Of a stretch of DNA of 36,033 nt, positions 9,670-18,102 are shown in pieces (positions within the stretch are counted from its first letter, which is position 1; the number at the start of each line of letters is the position of its first letter). This stretch comes from UBA4656 sp002405525 (GTDB lineage Bacteria > Pseudomonadota > Gammaproteobacteria > Xanthomonadales > Ahniellaceae). The DNA is taken from NCBI GenBank assembly GCA_036723735.1, contig DAIMGT010000038.1:1-36033 (forward strand), given 5' to 3'. Both the position numbers and the translations under genes were made by a program. A model generated the notes under the pieces. The model made no database searches, was not told the origin of the DNA, and worked only from the letters and a program-made list of their open reading frames with translations.

Positions 9670-10421
9670 CCGACCTGCTTGTCGCCACCCTGCTGGCCGC
9701 CCTCGTCGCCGGGCTGGCGGGCAGCACCCACTGCCTCGCGATGTGCGGCGGCATCGCGGGCGCGCTGGGCCTGTCCTCGCGCGCGGCGGCCGAGCGCAGC
9801 GGCCGGCCGCTGGTGTTCCCGCTGGTCTACAACGCCGGCCGCGTGGCGAGCTACACCCTCGCCGGCGCGCTGGTCGGCGGCATCGGCGCCGGCATGGGCC
9901 GGCTCGGCGACGCGGAGGGTGCGCGCCTCGCGCTGCAGGTCGCCGCAGGCGTGGTCCTGGTCCTGCTCGGGCTGCGACTGGCCGCCGGTCGCCGCGGTTT
10001 CCGCTGGCTGGACGCCGGCGGTGCCCACGTGTGGCGGCGCCTCGCGCCGCTGCTGCGACACGTGCTGCCCGTCGACTCGCTGGTGCGCGCCGCAGCCGCC
10101 GGCATGCTCTGGGGCTGGCTGCCGTGCGGCATGGCCTACGGGGTCCTTGGGGTGGCATGGCTGACCGCCGGAGCCGCGGAGGGCGCGCTGGTGATGCTGG
10201 CCTTCGGCCTCGGCACGACGCCCGCGCTGGTCGCGGCATCGGGCGTTGCGGCCCGGATCGGCTTGCTGGCCGCCCGTCCGGCGTGGCGCGCGGCCTCGGG
10301 GACGTTCATGGCCGGCGTCGGCGCGCTCACCATGGCCGGGCCCTGGCTGCTGCCCGGGGGCGGCCACGGCAGTCACTGGCTCGACGCGATCGTCGCCGCG
10401 TGCCTGCCAAGCGCGGGTTGA
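9666..10421 (+). CDS. Sulfite exporter TauE/SafE-like (DsbD/UreH-type) membrane protein
   Basis: A 251-residue protein with about six membrane helices. It contains the paired motifs typical of the DsbD-like/UreH transmembrane group that is often labelled TauE/SafE: STHCLAMCGGIAGAL near residue 20 and WLPCGMAYGVL near 155. The Cys and Met residues in these membrane motifs suggest metal or thiol chemistry rather than sulfite export. It overlaps ccoS (ATGA), so it probably belongs to the cbb3 maturation operon; from memory, a homologue sits in the same place next to anr in Pseudomonas. Substrate unknown. The stop lies inside a 6-bp GC hairpin (10411-10428) facing the convergent fnr gene. Confidence 0.82.
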   Translation: MTDLLVATLLAALVAGLAGSTHCLAMCGGIAGALGLSSRAAAERSGRPLVFPLVYNAGRVASYTLAGALVGGIGAGMGRLGDAEGARLALQVAAGVVLVLLGLRLAAGRRGFRWLDAGGAHVWRRLAPLLRHVLPVDSLVRAAAAGMLWGWLPCGMAYGVLGVAWLTAGAAEGALVMLAFGLGTTPALVAASGVAARIGLLAARPAWRAASGTFMAGVGALTMAGPWLLPGGGHGSHWLDAIVAACLPSAG

Positions 10422-10442
10422 ACCGCGCGGACCGCGTACCCG

Positions 10443-11234
10443 TCAGGCCCGCCGCCCGCCGCGCGCCGGCGCGCCGTCCTGCTCGCAATTCGTGGCTTCG
10501 GCGTGGCCTTCGCCGGACAGCGCCTCGAGTTTCGCGAAGTCGACGATGCGCACGGTCTTGCGGTGCACTTCCAGCACGCCGAGCGACTGCATGCGGGTGA
10601 ACAGGCGGCTGACCGTCTCCACCACCAAGCCGAGATAGTTGGCGAGTTCGTAGCGCGACATGCCGAGCGTGAGCACCGCCGGATCGCGCTGCAGCCGGCG
10701 ATAACGGTCGGACAGGCTCTTGAGGAAGATTGCCAGCCGCTCCTGCGCCTGCCGGCGACCCATCATCACGAGGTGTTCGTGGTCGCGCTGGACCTCGCGG
10801 CTGATCACGCGCATCAACTGGCGCTGCAGGTCCGGCACCTGGGCCGCGACCTGCGCCAGCTTGGCATACGGCACCTCGCAAACGGTCGATCGCTCGAGGG
10901 CCTCCGCCGTGCACTGGTGGCGGTCGGTACTGACCGCGTCGAAGCCGAGGATCTCGCCCGGCAAATGGAAACCGAGGACCTGGCTGTCGCCCTGCTCGTT
11001 GGTGGTGAAGGTCTTGAACGATCCCGAGCGCACCACATAGAGCGACGAGAATGGATGGTCGGTGCGGAAGATCGGCTGTCCGCGCTCCAGCGGCCGCCGC
11101 GCCTGCAGGATCTCGTCCAGCCGGTGCAGATCGTCGGCGCCGATCGCCGCCGGCAGGCACAGCTGGTGGAGTCCGCAGGCCGCGCAGGTGCGGCGCAGTC
11201 GGTCGAGATCGACGACGGCGTGGGCTTCGTTCAT
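10443..11234 (-). CDS. fnr: Oxygen-sensing transcription regulator Fnr/Anr (CRP family)
   Basis: A 263-residue CRP/FNR-family regulator. Cys17, Cys20 and Cys26 in CAACGLHQLC, plus Cys108 in DRHQCTAEAL, match the four iron-sulfur cluster ligands of E. coli FNR (20, 23, 29, 122), so it should sense oxygen. A cyclic-nucleotide-type beta roll, a dimer helix and a DNA-binding domain follow. The recognition helix LGLVVETVSRLFTRMQ keeps the Glu-xx-Ser-Arg residues that read TTGAT half-sites. The C-terminal tail (about 25 residues, Gly/Ala/Arg-rich) is longer than in E. coli. It is convergent with the cco operon. A weak promoter is possible (TTGACG at 11291-11296 and TAAACT at 11265-11270, minus strand), but the 20-bp spacer is too long. 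Confidence 0.96.
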   Translation of the reverse strand: MNEAHAVVDLDRLRRTCAACGLHQLCLPAAIGADDLHRLDEILQARRPLERGQPIFRTDHPFSSLYVVRSGSFKTFTTNEQGDSQVLGFHLPGEILGFDAVSTDRHQCTAEALERSTVCEVPYAKLAQVAAQVPDLQRQLMRVISREVQRDHEHLVMMGRRQAQERLAIFLKSLSDRYRRLQRDPAVLTLGMSRYELANYLGLVVETVSRLFTRMQSLGVLEVHRKTVRIVDFAKLEALSGEGHAEATNCEQDGAPARGGRRA

Positions 11235-11367
11235 GGCAGGCCATCCGGAGCGGTCGCAACCCGGAGTTTACCCCCTGTACCGGCGCCTTGCGTCAAACGC
11301 CGGAAACTACGGCGCCCTCGCCCGAGCATCGCGCTCGGCCGGGCGGTCGCTCGATAAGCTGCCGTGC

Positions 11368-11443
11368 TGGTGGGTCGTGCTGGATTCGAACCAGCGACCT
11401 ACGGATTAAAAGTCCGCTGCTCTACCAACTGAGCTAACGACCC
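11368..11443 (-). tRNA. tRNA-Lys (anticodon TTT)
   Basis: Read on the minus strand the 76 bases form a full cloverleaf. The acceptor starts GGGTCGT and pairs with ACGACCC, the D arm carries AGCTCAGTTGGTAGAGC, the anticodon arm CGGACTTTTAATCCG places TTT at the anticodon, and the T arm holds GGTTCGAATCC. The 3' CCA is encoded (TGG at 11368-11370 on the plus strand). It lies between queC and fnr; queC-tRNA-Lys linkage after the tol-pal genes is, from memory, also seen in Pseudomonas. Confidence 0.97.
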
Positions 11444-11482
11444 CAGGGGCTTGCCGCGCGCCCACCGCGCGCGAAGCCTGAG

Positions 11483-11511
11483 AGTGTAGGCGCGCGCCGG
11501 TGTCGCGACAA
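11483..11511 (-). promoter_or_regulatory. Promoter of tRNA-Lys
   Basis: On the minus strand TTGTCG (11511-11506) and TACACT (11488-11483) are separated by exactly 17 bp. The predicted start near 11476 gives a leader of about 33 bases before the mature 5' end at 11443. A GC-rich discriminator follows the -10, as is common for stable RNA promoters. Confidence 0.6.
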
Positions 11512-11566
11512 GGCGAATGCGCACAGGCGCCCGCCTGGAACGCGAGTTCCTGTGTTTGATCAAGCA

Positions 11567-11704
11567 GGCCCAGGGCCCAGGGGTGAGGCGGGACATGCCG
11601 CCGCACTGCGGCGGCCCTCGCCGAACGCCAGCGCGAATGGCGCTGGCGGGAAGCAGGACCCTGTATAGAGCAGGCCGAGGAGATGCTTCTCTGGGCCCTG
11701 GGCC
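11567..11704. repeat. Nested-hairpin element downstream of queC
   Basis: A perfect 14-bp inverted repeat (GGCCCAGGGCCCAG at 11567-11580 and its complement at 11691-11704) encloses two further perfect hairpins: an 8-bp stem with a 3-base loop at 11597-11615, and a 9-bp stem with a 5-base loop (GAATG) at 11626-11648. The element begins 15 bp after the queC stop codon and fills most of the gap to tRNA-Lys. No U-tract follows, so it is not a standard terminator. It looks like a REP/BIME-type dispersed element or a 3'-end stabiliser. No gene is seen between 11512 and 11719. Confidence 0.7.
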
Positions 11705-11719
11705 CTCAAGCTCTCAGCC

Positions 11720-12397
11720 CTACGCATACCGCGTCGGATCTGCCACGCCGGCCTCCACGAAGCCCTGCGCCCGCAGCCGGCAGGCATCGCAGCGCCCGCA
11801 TGCGCGGCCCCGTGAATCGGCCTGGTAGCACGACACGGTGGCGGAAAAGTCCACGCCCAGTTCGATCCCGCGGCGCACGATGTCGGCCTTCGAGAGCGCG
11901 AGCAGCGGCGCATGGACCCGCAAGCGTCGTCCCTCCACGCCGGCCCGGGTGGCGAGGTTGGCCAGCCGCTCGAACGCCTCGACGAAGGCGGGACGGCAGT
12001 CAGGGTAGCCGGAATAGTCGACGGCGTTGACGCCGACGAAGAGGTCCTGCGCACCCAGCACCTCGGCCCAGCCGAGCGCGAGCGCGAGCATGATGGTGTT
12101 GCGTGCCGGCACGTAGGTGACCGGAATGCCGGCGGCCGGGAATTCCGGCACCGCGATGTCGGCGGTCAGCGCCGAGCCGCCGATCGCGCGCAGGTCCACG
12201 TCGACCACCTTGTGCGCGGCCGCGCCGAGCGCGCGGGCGACCGCCGCCGCGGCGTCGAGTTCGACCGAGTGACGCTGGCCGTAGCGCACGCTGAGCGCAT
12301 GGCCTTCGAAGCCCTGCGCACGCGCGATGGCGAGCACCACCGCGGAGTCCATGCCCCCGGAAAGCAGCACCACGGCGGGGCGCGCGTTTTCGGTCAT
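11720..12397 (-). CDS. queC: 7-cyano-7-deazaguanine synthase QueC
   Basis: Converts 7-carboxy-7-deazaguanine to preQ0 with ATP and ammonia in queuosine biosynthesis; cytoplasmic. The 225-residue protein has the PP-loop near its start (VVLLSGGMDSAVVLAIA), the family motifs SVRYGQRHSVEL, TYVPARNTIMLALALGWAE and VNAVDYSGYPDCRPAF, and the C-terminal zinc-binding cysteines SCYQADSRGRACGRCDACRLR. ATG 12397 directly precedes the PP-loop strand. It follows queE by 10 bp, placing two consecutive pathway enzymes in one transcript. Confidence 0.97.
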   Translation of the reverse strand: MTENARPAVVLLSGGMDSAVVLAIARAQGFEGHALSVRYGQRHSVELDAAAAVARALGAAAHKVVDVDLRAIGGSALTADIAVPEFPAAGIPVTYVPARNTIMLALALGWAEVLGAQDLFVGVNAVDYSGYPDCRPAFVEAFERLANLATRAGVEGRRLRVHAPLLALSKADIVRRGIELGVDFSATVSCYQADSRGRACGRCDACRLRAQGFVEAGVADPTRYA

Positions 12398-12407
12398 CGC
12401 GGGGCCC

Positions 12408-13100
12408 TCATCGACCGGGCTGGTCGCCCCACAGCAACTTGTGCAACTGCACCTGCAGGCGCGCCGGCAAGCGGTCGGCGAGCAGCCATTCGGCCAGATC
12501 GCGCGGCGCGACCCGTCCATGCGCGGGCGACAACAGCACCTCGCAGCGCGCGCCGAGGCCATGGGCGTGGATGATCCCGCGCGCCCACTCGTAATCGGTG
12601 CGGTCGCAAACCACGAACTTGACCTGGTCGTGCGCGGTGAGCGCGGCAAGGTTCTCCCAGCAGTTGCGTCGGGCCTCGCCGGAGGCCGGCGTCTTGAGGT
12701 CCAGCACCCGGCTCACCCGCGGGTCGACCGACGCCACGTCGAGCGCGCCGCTGGTCTCCAGCGAGACACGGTAGCCGGCGTCGCAGAACTTCTGCAGCAG
12801 CACGAGGCAGCGCTTCTGGGCCAGCGGCTCGCCGCCGGTCACGCAGACGTGCCGCGCGCCGTGGCGGGCGACCTCGTCGAGGATGGCGTCGATCGTCCAC
12901 CACGCGCCGCCATGGAACGAATACGTCGTATCGCAGTAGGTGCAGCGCAGCGGGCAGCCCGTCAGACGCACGAACACCGTAGGCCAGCCGACGTCGCGGG
13001 CCTCGCCCTGCAAGGAATGGAAGATCTCGGTCACGCGCAGTCGCTCGGGGTCCACCTGGACCCGCGCTGCGGTTTCGGCATCGGGCGCGATTGCGGCCAC
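12408..13100 (-). CDS. queE: 7-carboxy-7-deazaguanine synthase QueE (radical SAM)
   Basis: Radical SAM enzyme that rearranges 6-carboxytetrahydropterin to 7-carboxy-7-deazaguanine, the step before QueC. The 230-residue product has EIFHSLQGEARDVGWPTVFVRLTGC-type substrate and cluster sequences, with the CxxxCxxC motif in GCPLRCTYCDT and the SAM-binding VTGGEPLAQ. Length is normal. It lies 18 bp after cpoB in the tol-pal strand, an arrangement also known in other gammaproteobacteria. An upstream extension is possible, but ATG 13100 gives a standard N-terminus. Confidence 0.96.
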   Translation of the reverse strand: MAAIAPDAETAARVQVDPERLRVTEIFHSLQGEARDVGWPTVFVRLTGCPLRCTYCDTTYSFHGGAWWTIDAILDEVARHGARHVCVTGGEPLAQKRCLVLLQKFCDAGYRVSLETSGALDVASVDPRVSRVLDLKTPASGEARRNCWENLAALTAHDQVKFVVCDRTDYEWARGIIHAHGLGARCEVLLSPAHGRVAPRDLAEWLLADRLPARLQVQLHKLLWGDQPGR

Positions 13101-13118
13101 GCGGCCGGGGACGGCAGG

Positions 13119-13997
13119 TCAGCGCTGGCCTTCGAGGCGCAGCGCGCGCAGCCGGCCCTGGGCCAGCTTGCCGACGGTCTGTTCGGGATAAAGGCGCACG
13201 ACCTCGTTGAGCACCTGCTCGGCCTGCGGCCACTCCTTGAGCTCGTAGTGGCAGTAGCCGACCTTGAGCAGGGCGTCAGGCGCCTTGGCGCTGCCGGGAA
13301 AGCGCGCCAGCAGATCGTTGAAGGTGTCGAGGGCGATCCGGTAGTTCTGGGTCACGTAGTACGACTCGCCGAGCCAGTACAGGGCGTTGTCGGCCAGTTC
13401 GCCCTGCGGATGGTCCACGAGGAATCCCTGGAAGCGTCGCGCCGACTCGGCATAGCGGCCGTCGCGCAGGGCGGCGAAGGCCTCGTCGTAGGCGGCCTTC
13501 TCGGCGGCAGCGCCGGCCGCTGGTGGCACGGCCAGACCGGCCGGGGCCGGCGATGCGGGCTCGACGGCCGGCTCGGCTTCCCGCGGCGTCGGGACCGGCG
13601 GTTCGGTCACCGCAGGCTGCAGCGGCTCGGCCGCGAGTTGCCCGGGCTGGAGCGGTGCTTCGCCCGACACCGGCGCCACGGCGGCGTCGGCGCCCTCGAG
13701 GCGGCCGATCCGCGAGTCGAGGTCGACGTAACGATCGCGCTGAACCTTCTGCAGGTTCTCGATCTCGAACGCCTGCCGCTCGACCAGCCCGCGCAAGGTC
13801 TGCACCTCGACCTGCAGCTCGTTGATGCGGTTGAGCAGCTCCACCGTGGTCTGGGCCTGGCCCTGGCCCTGCGACTGCTGCTCGAGGCGAGCGAGGCGCT
13901 CGGACAGGCTCAGCCGCCCCTGCGCCTGGACACCGGAGGCGAAGACGGCGGCCACCAGGGCCGCCGCCGGAAACCACGCATGGCGAAATGCGCGCAT
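13119..13997 (-). CDS. cpoB: Cell division coordinator CpoB (YbgF)
   Basis: Periplasmic TolA-binding protein that coordinates peptidoglycan synthesis with outer-membrane constriction. The 292-residue protein has a signal peptide (MRAFRHAWFPAAALVAAVFASGVQAQ), a coiled-coil segment (SLSERLARLEQQSQGQGQAQ through to LQKVQRDRYVDL), a Pro/Ala-rich linker at about 120-170, and three TPR-like repeats in the C-terminal half (DEAFAALRDGRYAESARRF, DNALYWLGESYY, DALLKVGYCHYELKEW). The chosen ATG starts the signal peptide; the frame extends upstream but without signal character. It lies 26 bp after pal. Confidence 0.94.
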   Translation of the reverse strand: MRAFRHAWFPAAALVAAVFASGVQAQGRLSLSERLARLEQQSQGQGQAQTTVELLNRINELQVEVQTLRGLVERQAFEIENLQKVQRDRYVDLDSRIGRLEGADAAVAPVSGEAPLQPGQLAAEPLQPAVTEPPVPTPREAEPAVEPASPAPAGLAVPPAAGAAAEKAAYDEAFAALRDGRYAESARRFQGFLVDHPQGELADNALYWLGESYYVTQNYRIALDTFNDLLARFPGSAKAPDALLKVGYCHYELKEWPQAEQVLNEVVRLYPEQTVGKLAQGRLRALRLEGQR

Positions 13998-14023
13998 CGG
14001 ATGCCGCTGTACTTCGCGCGGCC

Positions 14024-14533
14024 TTACTTCGCCGTGTACACGATCTCGACGCGGCGGTTCTTCGACCACGCCGACTCGTCGTGGCCTTCGGCCGCCGGAC
14101 GCTCCTCGCCGTAGGACACCACGCTGAGCTGGCCGGCCGCGCCGCCGTTGGCCTGCAGGGCGCCCGACACCGCGTTGCCACGACGCTCGCCGAGGCCGAG
14201 GTTGTACTCGCGGGTGCCGCGCTCGTCGGCGTGGCCCTCGAGAGTGATCATCGCGCTCGGGCGGTCGCGCAGGTACTTGCCGTGACAGCCGAGGATCTCC
14301 GCCGCTTCGGCCTTGATGTCGGCGCGGTCGAAGTCGAAGTACACGACGCGCTGGCGCAGGCAGGGCACGGTCTCGAGGTCCTCGGGACCGAACTTGCCGT
14401 CATCGACGGCCGCCGTCTGGGCCGGGGGAGTGGTCGGCTCGGAGACCGGAGCCTCCTCCTTGACCTTCTTGGCGCACGCGCCAAGGCCGAGGGCCAGGGA
14501 TGCGGCGAGGATGAAACGGATCGGGGTGTTCAT
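14024..14533 (-). CDS. pal: Peptidoglycan-associated lipoprotein Pal
   Basis: Outer-membrane lipoprotein that anchors the Tol-Pal machine to peptidoglycan. The 169-residue product has a lipobox (LGLGAC), an Asp/Glu/Pro/Thr-rich tether, and an OmpA-like domain with VVYFDFDRADI and the diaminopimelate-binding stretch GHADERGTREYNLGLGERR, ending SKNRRVEIVYTAK. ATG 14533 gives a normal lipoprotein signal; an in-frame ATG at 14572 would add 13 residues. The 82-bp gap after tolB could hold a secondary promoter, but none is convincing. Confidence 0.97.
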   Translation of the reverse strand: MNTPIRFILAASLALGLGACAKKVKEEAPVSEPTTPPAQTAAVDDGKFGPEDLETVPCLRQRVVYFDFDRADIKAEAAEILGCHGKYLRDRPSAMITLEGHADERGTREYNLGLGERRGNAVSGALQANGGAAGQLSVVSYGEERPAAEGHDESAWSKNRRVEIVYTAK

Positions 14534-14615
14534 GGTTTGGAGACCCTTTTCTGAGGTTGGAGAATCGATCATGAATCGGTCGAGCCTCGCGACCCGCCGT
14601 GAAGCAAAACCCGGT

Positions 14616-15929
14616 TCAGCGCTGGCGGAACGGCGACCATGCCGGTTCACGCACGTCCCCGTCCGCCAGCACCAGACGTTGCCGCACCCGGCCATCGGCA
14701 GACACCGCGTAGAGCACGCCGCGCGGCCCCTCGCTGGCGGCATAGATCAACATGCTGCCATTCGGGGCGAAGCTCGGCGACTCATCCAGGTTGCCGGGCG
14801 ACAGCAGTCGGGTTTCCCCGGGACTGCCGCGCGTGCGGTCCAGAACCGCAATACGATACACGTTCCCGTTGCCTTGCACCATAGCGAAGCGCTGCCCGTC
14901 GAAGGCCACCGCCCCACCGGCGTTGTACTCGCCGGCGAAGGTCAGCCGGCCCGCATCGCCGCCGGCCACCGGCACCTGGTAGATCTGCGGTTTGCCGGCG
15001 CGGTCGGAGGTGAACACCAGCGACTGCCCGTCCGGCATCCACTGCGGCTCGGTATCGATGGCGAAGTGGCGGGTGACCTGCGAAGTGCGGCGGGTCGCGA
15101 GGTCCATCACGTAGATTTCGGGATTGCCCGACTTCGAAAGCGTCAGCGCGAGCCGGGCGCCGTCGGGCGAGAAGGCGGGGGCGCCGTTGATGCCCTTGTG
15201 CGCGGCCACGACCTCGCGCTGGCCGGTGCCGATGTCCTGGATATAGATCGACGAATTGCCGCGTTCGAACGACACGTAGGCCAGCCTGCGCCCGTCCGGC
15301 GACCAGGCCGGCGACAGCAGCGGCTCGCCCGAGCGCACCACCGTCTGCGGGTTGAAACCGTCGGAGTCGGCGACCATCAGCGCGTACTGGCGCCGGTCAC
15401 CGCTGCCGGTGGAAGTGATGTAGGCGATCCGGGTCCAGAACGCGCCTCGCACGCCGATGACCCGCTCGTAGATCAGGTCGGCGATCTGGTGCGCGGCACC
15501 GCGCAGGTCGCCGGCCCTTGCGGTGATCGCGAGGCCCTGCAAGCGCTGCTGCCTGGCGACGTCGAACAGCTCGAACTCGATGCGGTAGGCGCCGGCTTCG
15601 GCGTCCAGCATGCGACCGACCACCAGGAAGTCCTGCTTGAGCACGCGCCAGGTGGCGAACTTCACGTCGGCTTCGCGGGCGGGGAACTCGACCACGTCGC
15701 GGCGGTCCAGGGAACGGAACTGCCCGACCCGGTTCAGGTCGGCGGCGATGACCGCGGCCACATCAGTGGCCGGCGGCAGGCCTGCGCTCTCGTTGGCGAA
15801 CGGCACCACGGCGATCGGAATCGCGGACGGATTGCCGTCGACGATGTCCACGGTGAGTCCCTGCGCGCGCGCGCCGGAAGCGGCGGCGAGCAGCAGGACG
15901 ATGGCGAGGCGGAAGGCACGGATCGGCAT
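14616..15929 (-). CDS. tolB: Tol-Pal system beta-propeller protein TolB
   Basis: Periplasmic protein that binds Pal and TolA. The 437-residue product has a signal peptide (MPIRAFRLAIVLLLAAASGARAQ), an N-terminal alpha/beta domain (PIAVVPFANES) and a six-bladed WD-like propeller shown by repeats of the type SPAWSPDGRRLAYVS, APAFSPDGARLALTLS, EPQWMPDGQSLVFTSD and SPSFAPNGSMLIYAA. ATG 15929 is preferred because GGTGATC just upstream pairs fully with the 16S 3' end. A GTG at 15938 overlapping the tolA stop is the alternative and adds three residues. Confidence 0.96.
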   Translation of the reverse strand: MPIRAFRLAIVLLLAAASGARAQGLTVDIVDGNPSAIPIAVVPFANESAGLPPATDVAAVIAADLNRVGQFRSLDRRDVVEFPAREADVKFATWRVLKQDFLVVGRMLDAEAGAYRIEFELFDVARQQRLQGLAITARAGDLRGAAHQIADLIYERVIGVRGAFWTRIAYITSTGSGDRRQYALMVADSDGFNPQTVVRSGEPLLSPAWSPDGRRLAYVSFERGNSSIYIQDIGTGQREVVAAHKGINGAPAFSPDGARLALTLSKSGNPEIYVMDLATRRTSQVTRHFAIDTEPQWMPDGQSLVFTSDRAGKPQIYQVPVAGGDAGRLTFAGEYNAGGAVAFDGQRFAMVQGNGNVYRIAVLDRTRGSPGETRLLSPGNLDESPSFAPNGSMLIYAASEGPRGVLYAVSADGRVRQRLVLADGDVREPAWSPFRQR

Positions 15930-15934
15930 TGGGA

Positions 15935-16885
15935 TCACCCGTCGTAGCGGAACACGAAGTCGATGGATCGCTGGAACACGGCCTCATAGCCGCGGTAGGG
16001 GAGCGGCTGGGCGCGCATCACGGCCGCCTCCAGCGAGCGCTGCGTCAGCGGGTCGCCGTTGCACGGCGGCACCACGGAGGCGTCCATCACCTCCCCGCCC
16101 GGCAACTGCACGATGCGCACGCTGCAGCGCAGCCCGGGGCGCGCGGTGTCCGGGCGCAGCCAGTTCGAGGTCACCGCCTGCTGCAGGGCGAACACGTAGC
16201 GGGCGCGCAGGTCGTTCTCGGTGCCGCCGGTGCCGGCGCGCCGGGCGTCTTCGCGCACCGGCAGGGCGTCCGCGCGCTGCCGCTCCGCCGCGCGTTCTCG
16301 GTCGTCGCGCTGGCGGTCTTCGAGCTGCGCGAGGCGCTGTTCCTCCAGCCGCCGGCGCTGCTCGGCCTGTTCGCGCAGGCGGCGGATATCGTCCATCTGC
16401 TGCTGGCGCTGGCGCTCCATCTCGGTCAGGCGCTCCTGCGCCTCCAGCTCCACCTGCTCGCGCTTGCGCCGCTCGTCCTGTTCGCGCTGCTCGTCCAGCG
16501 CCGGTAGCTGGCCGTCGCGCGCGACGCGCTCGCGGTCGATGGTGTCATCGGCGCGCGGCGGGGCGGGCGGCAACGGCGGGGGCGGCGGGGCCTCCGCCAC
16601 CGGCTTCGGTGGCGCGGGCTGCGGCGGCGGCGGCCGCGGCCGCGGCACGCTGGCCGGCGTGGTCTTCGGCGGCGAGTAGTCGACCAGCATCGCCTCGATC
16701 ACCGGGCCCTCGAGGTTCAGTGGCTTGACGCATTCCATCGACAGGGAGCCGGGCAGCGCCAGTCGCGCGACGGCCGCGTTCCAGGTCTCGCAGCGCAGCG
16801 TCGCCGCCCACAGCCCGGCCACGAACACGCCGTGGATCGCGAGCGAGAGCAGCAGCGGCCCGAGTTGGTCGTCGCGGCGGTCCAA
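15935..16885 (-). CDS. tolA: Tol-Pal system protein TolA
   Basis: Inner-membrane protein that spans the periplasm and links TolQR to Pal/TolB. The 316-residue product has an N-terminal helix (PLLLSLAIHGVFVAGLWAA), a Pro-rich segment at about 75-110, a long charged coiled coil (about 125-220, Glu/Arg/Gln-rich), and a C-terminal TolA domain (RYVFALQQAVTSNWLRPD, CSVRIVQLPGGEVMDASVV, SLEAAVMRAQPLPY). The start is TTG, 4 bp after the tolR stop; the first in-frame ATG would delete the membrane helix. A rare start may keep TolA levels low. Confidence 0.93.
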   Translation of the reverse strand: MDRRDDQLGPLLLSLAIHGVFVAGLWAATLRCETWNAAVARLALPGSLSMECVKPLNLEGPVIEAMLVDYSPPKTTPASVPRPRPPPPQPAPPKPVAEAPPPPPLPPAPPRADDTIDRERVARDGQLPALDEQREQDERRKREQVELEAQERLTEMERQRQQQMDDIRRLREQAEQRRRLEEQRLAQLEDRQRDDRERAAERQRADALPVREDARRAGTGGTENDLRARYVFALQQAVTSNWLRPDTARPGLRCSVRIVQLPGGEVMDASVVPPCNGDPLTQRSLEAAVMRAQPLPYRGYEAVFQRSIDFVFRYDG

Positions 16886-16889
16886 GGGC

Positions 16890-17360
<471 letters not shown>

Positions 17361-17415
17361 CGGGTCGTCCTGCGGAATGCGTCGGAATCGAACGGGGATC
17401 GGGGACCGCCGGGGT

Positions 17416-18102
17416 TCAGCCGTTGTCCTCGACGTGCGACTGCCGCTGGAGGATCTGCGAGAACTCCTCCTGGAAGGTGTCGTAACGCGAGTTCAGGCGA
17501 TCGACCTTGTTGGAGTAGCGGTTGTAGGCGATCACCGCCGGGATCGCGGCGAACAGCCCCATCGCGGTGGCGATCAGCGCCTCCGAGATGCCGGGCGCCA
17601 CCATTGCGATGGTGGCCTCCTTGACCGAGGCGAGACCGTGGAAGGCGATCATGATGCCCCACACGGTGCCGAACAGGCCGACATAGGGGCTGGTCGAGCC
17701 GACGGTGGCGAGGAACTCGAGGCTCTGCTCGAGACGGTCCACCTCGCGCGAGACGGTCACCCGCATCGCGCGCTGCGCGCCCTCCAGCATCGCCCTCGGA
17801 TCGATCTGACGGCGGCTGCGCAGGCGGGCGAACTCGCGGAATCCGGCTTCGAAGACGCTCTCAAGCCCGGCCAGCGAGCCACCGCGCGCGGTCAGTTCCT
17901 TGAACAGGGCGGCGAGGTCGGCGCCGGACCAGAAGCGCTCCTCGAACGCGTCGGCCTCGCGCAGGGCACGGTCGATCATCGCCTTCTTGCGCAGGATGAT
18001 CATCCACGACCCGACCGAGGCGAGCAGTAGGGCGAGCATGACCAGCTTGACCGGCAGGCTGGCGTGCAGCACGAGCTGCAGGTAGTCGAGTTCCTGGTTC
18101 AT
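17416..18102 (-). CDS. tolQ: Tol-Pal system protein TolQ (MotA/ExbB family)
   Basis: Proton-channel subunit with three membrane helices. The 228-residue product begins MNQELDYLQLVLHASLPVKLV, has its first helix at about 17-38, and carries the ExbB-family core with GSTSPYVGLFGTVWGIMIAF and ISEALIATAMGLFAAIPAVIAYNRY, the two helices that line the proton path. ATG 18102 overlaps the ybgC stop (ATGA). Length matches the family (about 230). Confidence 0.97.
   Translation of the reverse strand: MNQELDYLQLVLHASLPVKLVMLALLLASVGSWMIILRKKAMIDRALREADAFEERFWSGADLAALFKELTARGGSLAGLESVFEAGFREFARLRSRRQIDPRAMLEGAQRAMRVTVSREVDRLEQSLEFLATVGSTSPYVGLFGTVWGIMIAFHGLASVKEATIAMVAPGISEALIATAMGLFAAIPAVIAYNRYSNKVDRLNSRYDTFQEEFSQILQRQSHVEDNG

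Noticed and set aside
10411..10428. GC hairpin between the TauE-like gene and fnr as a terminator
   Set aside because: The stem is only 6 bp (GCGCGG/CCGCGC), overlaps the stop codon and has no U-tract on either strand.
11265..11296. TTGACG and TAAACT upstream of fnr as its promoter or FNR autoregulation site
   Set aside because: The 20-bp spacer is too long, and only one FNR half-site is present with no matching second half.
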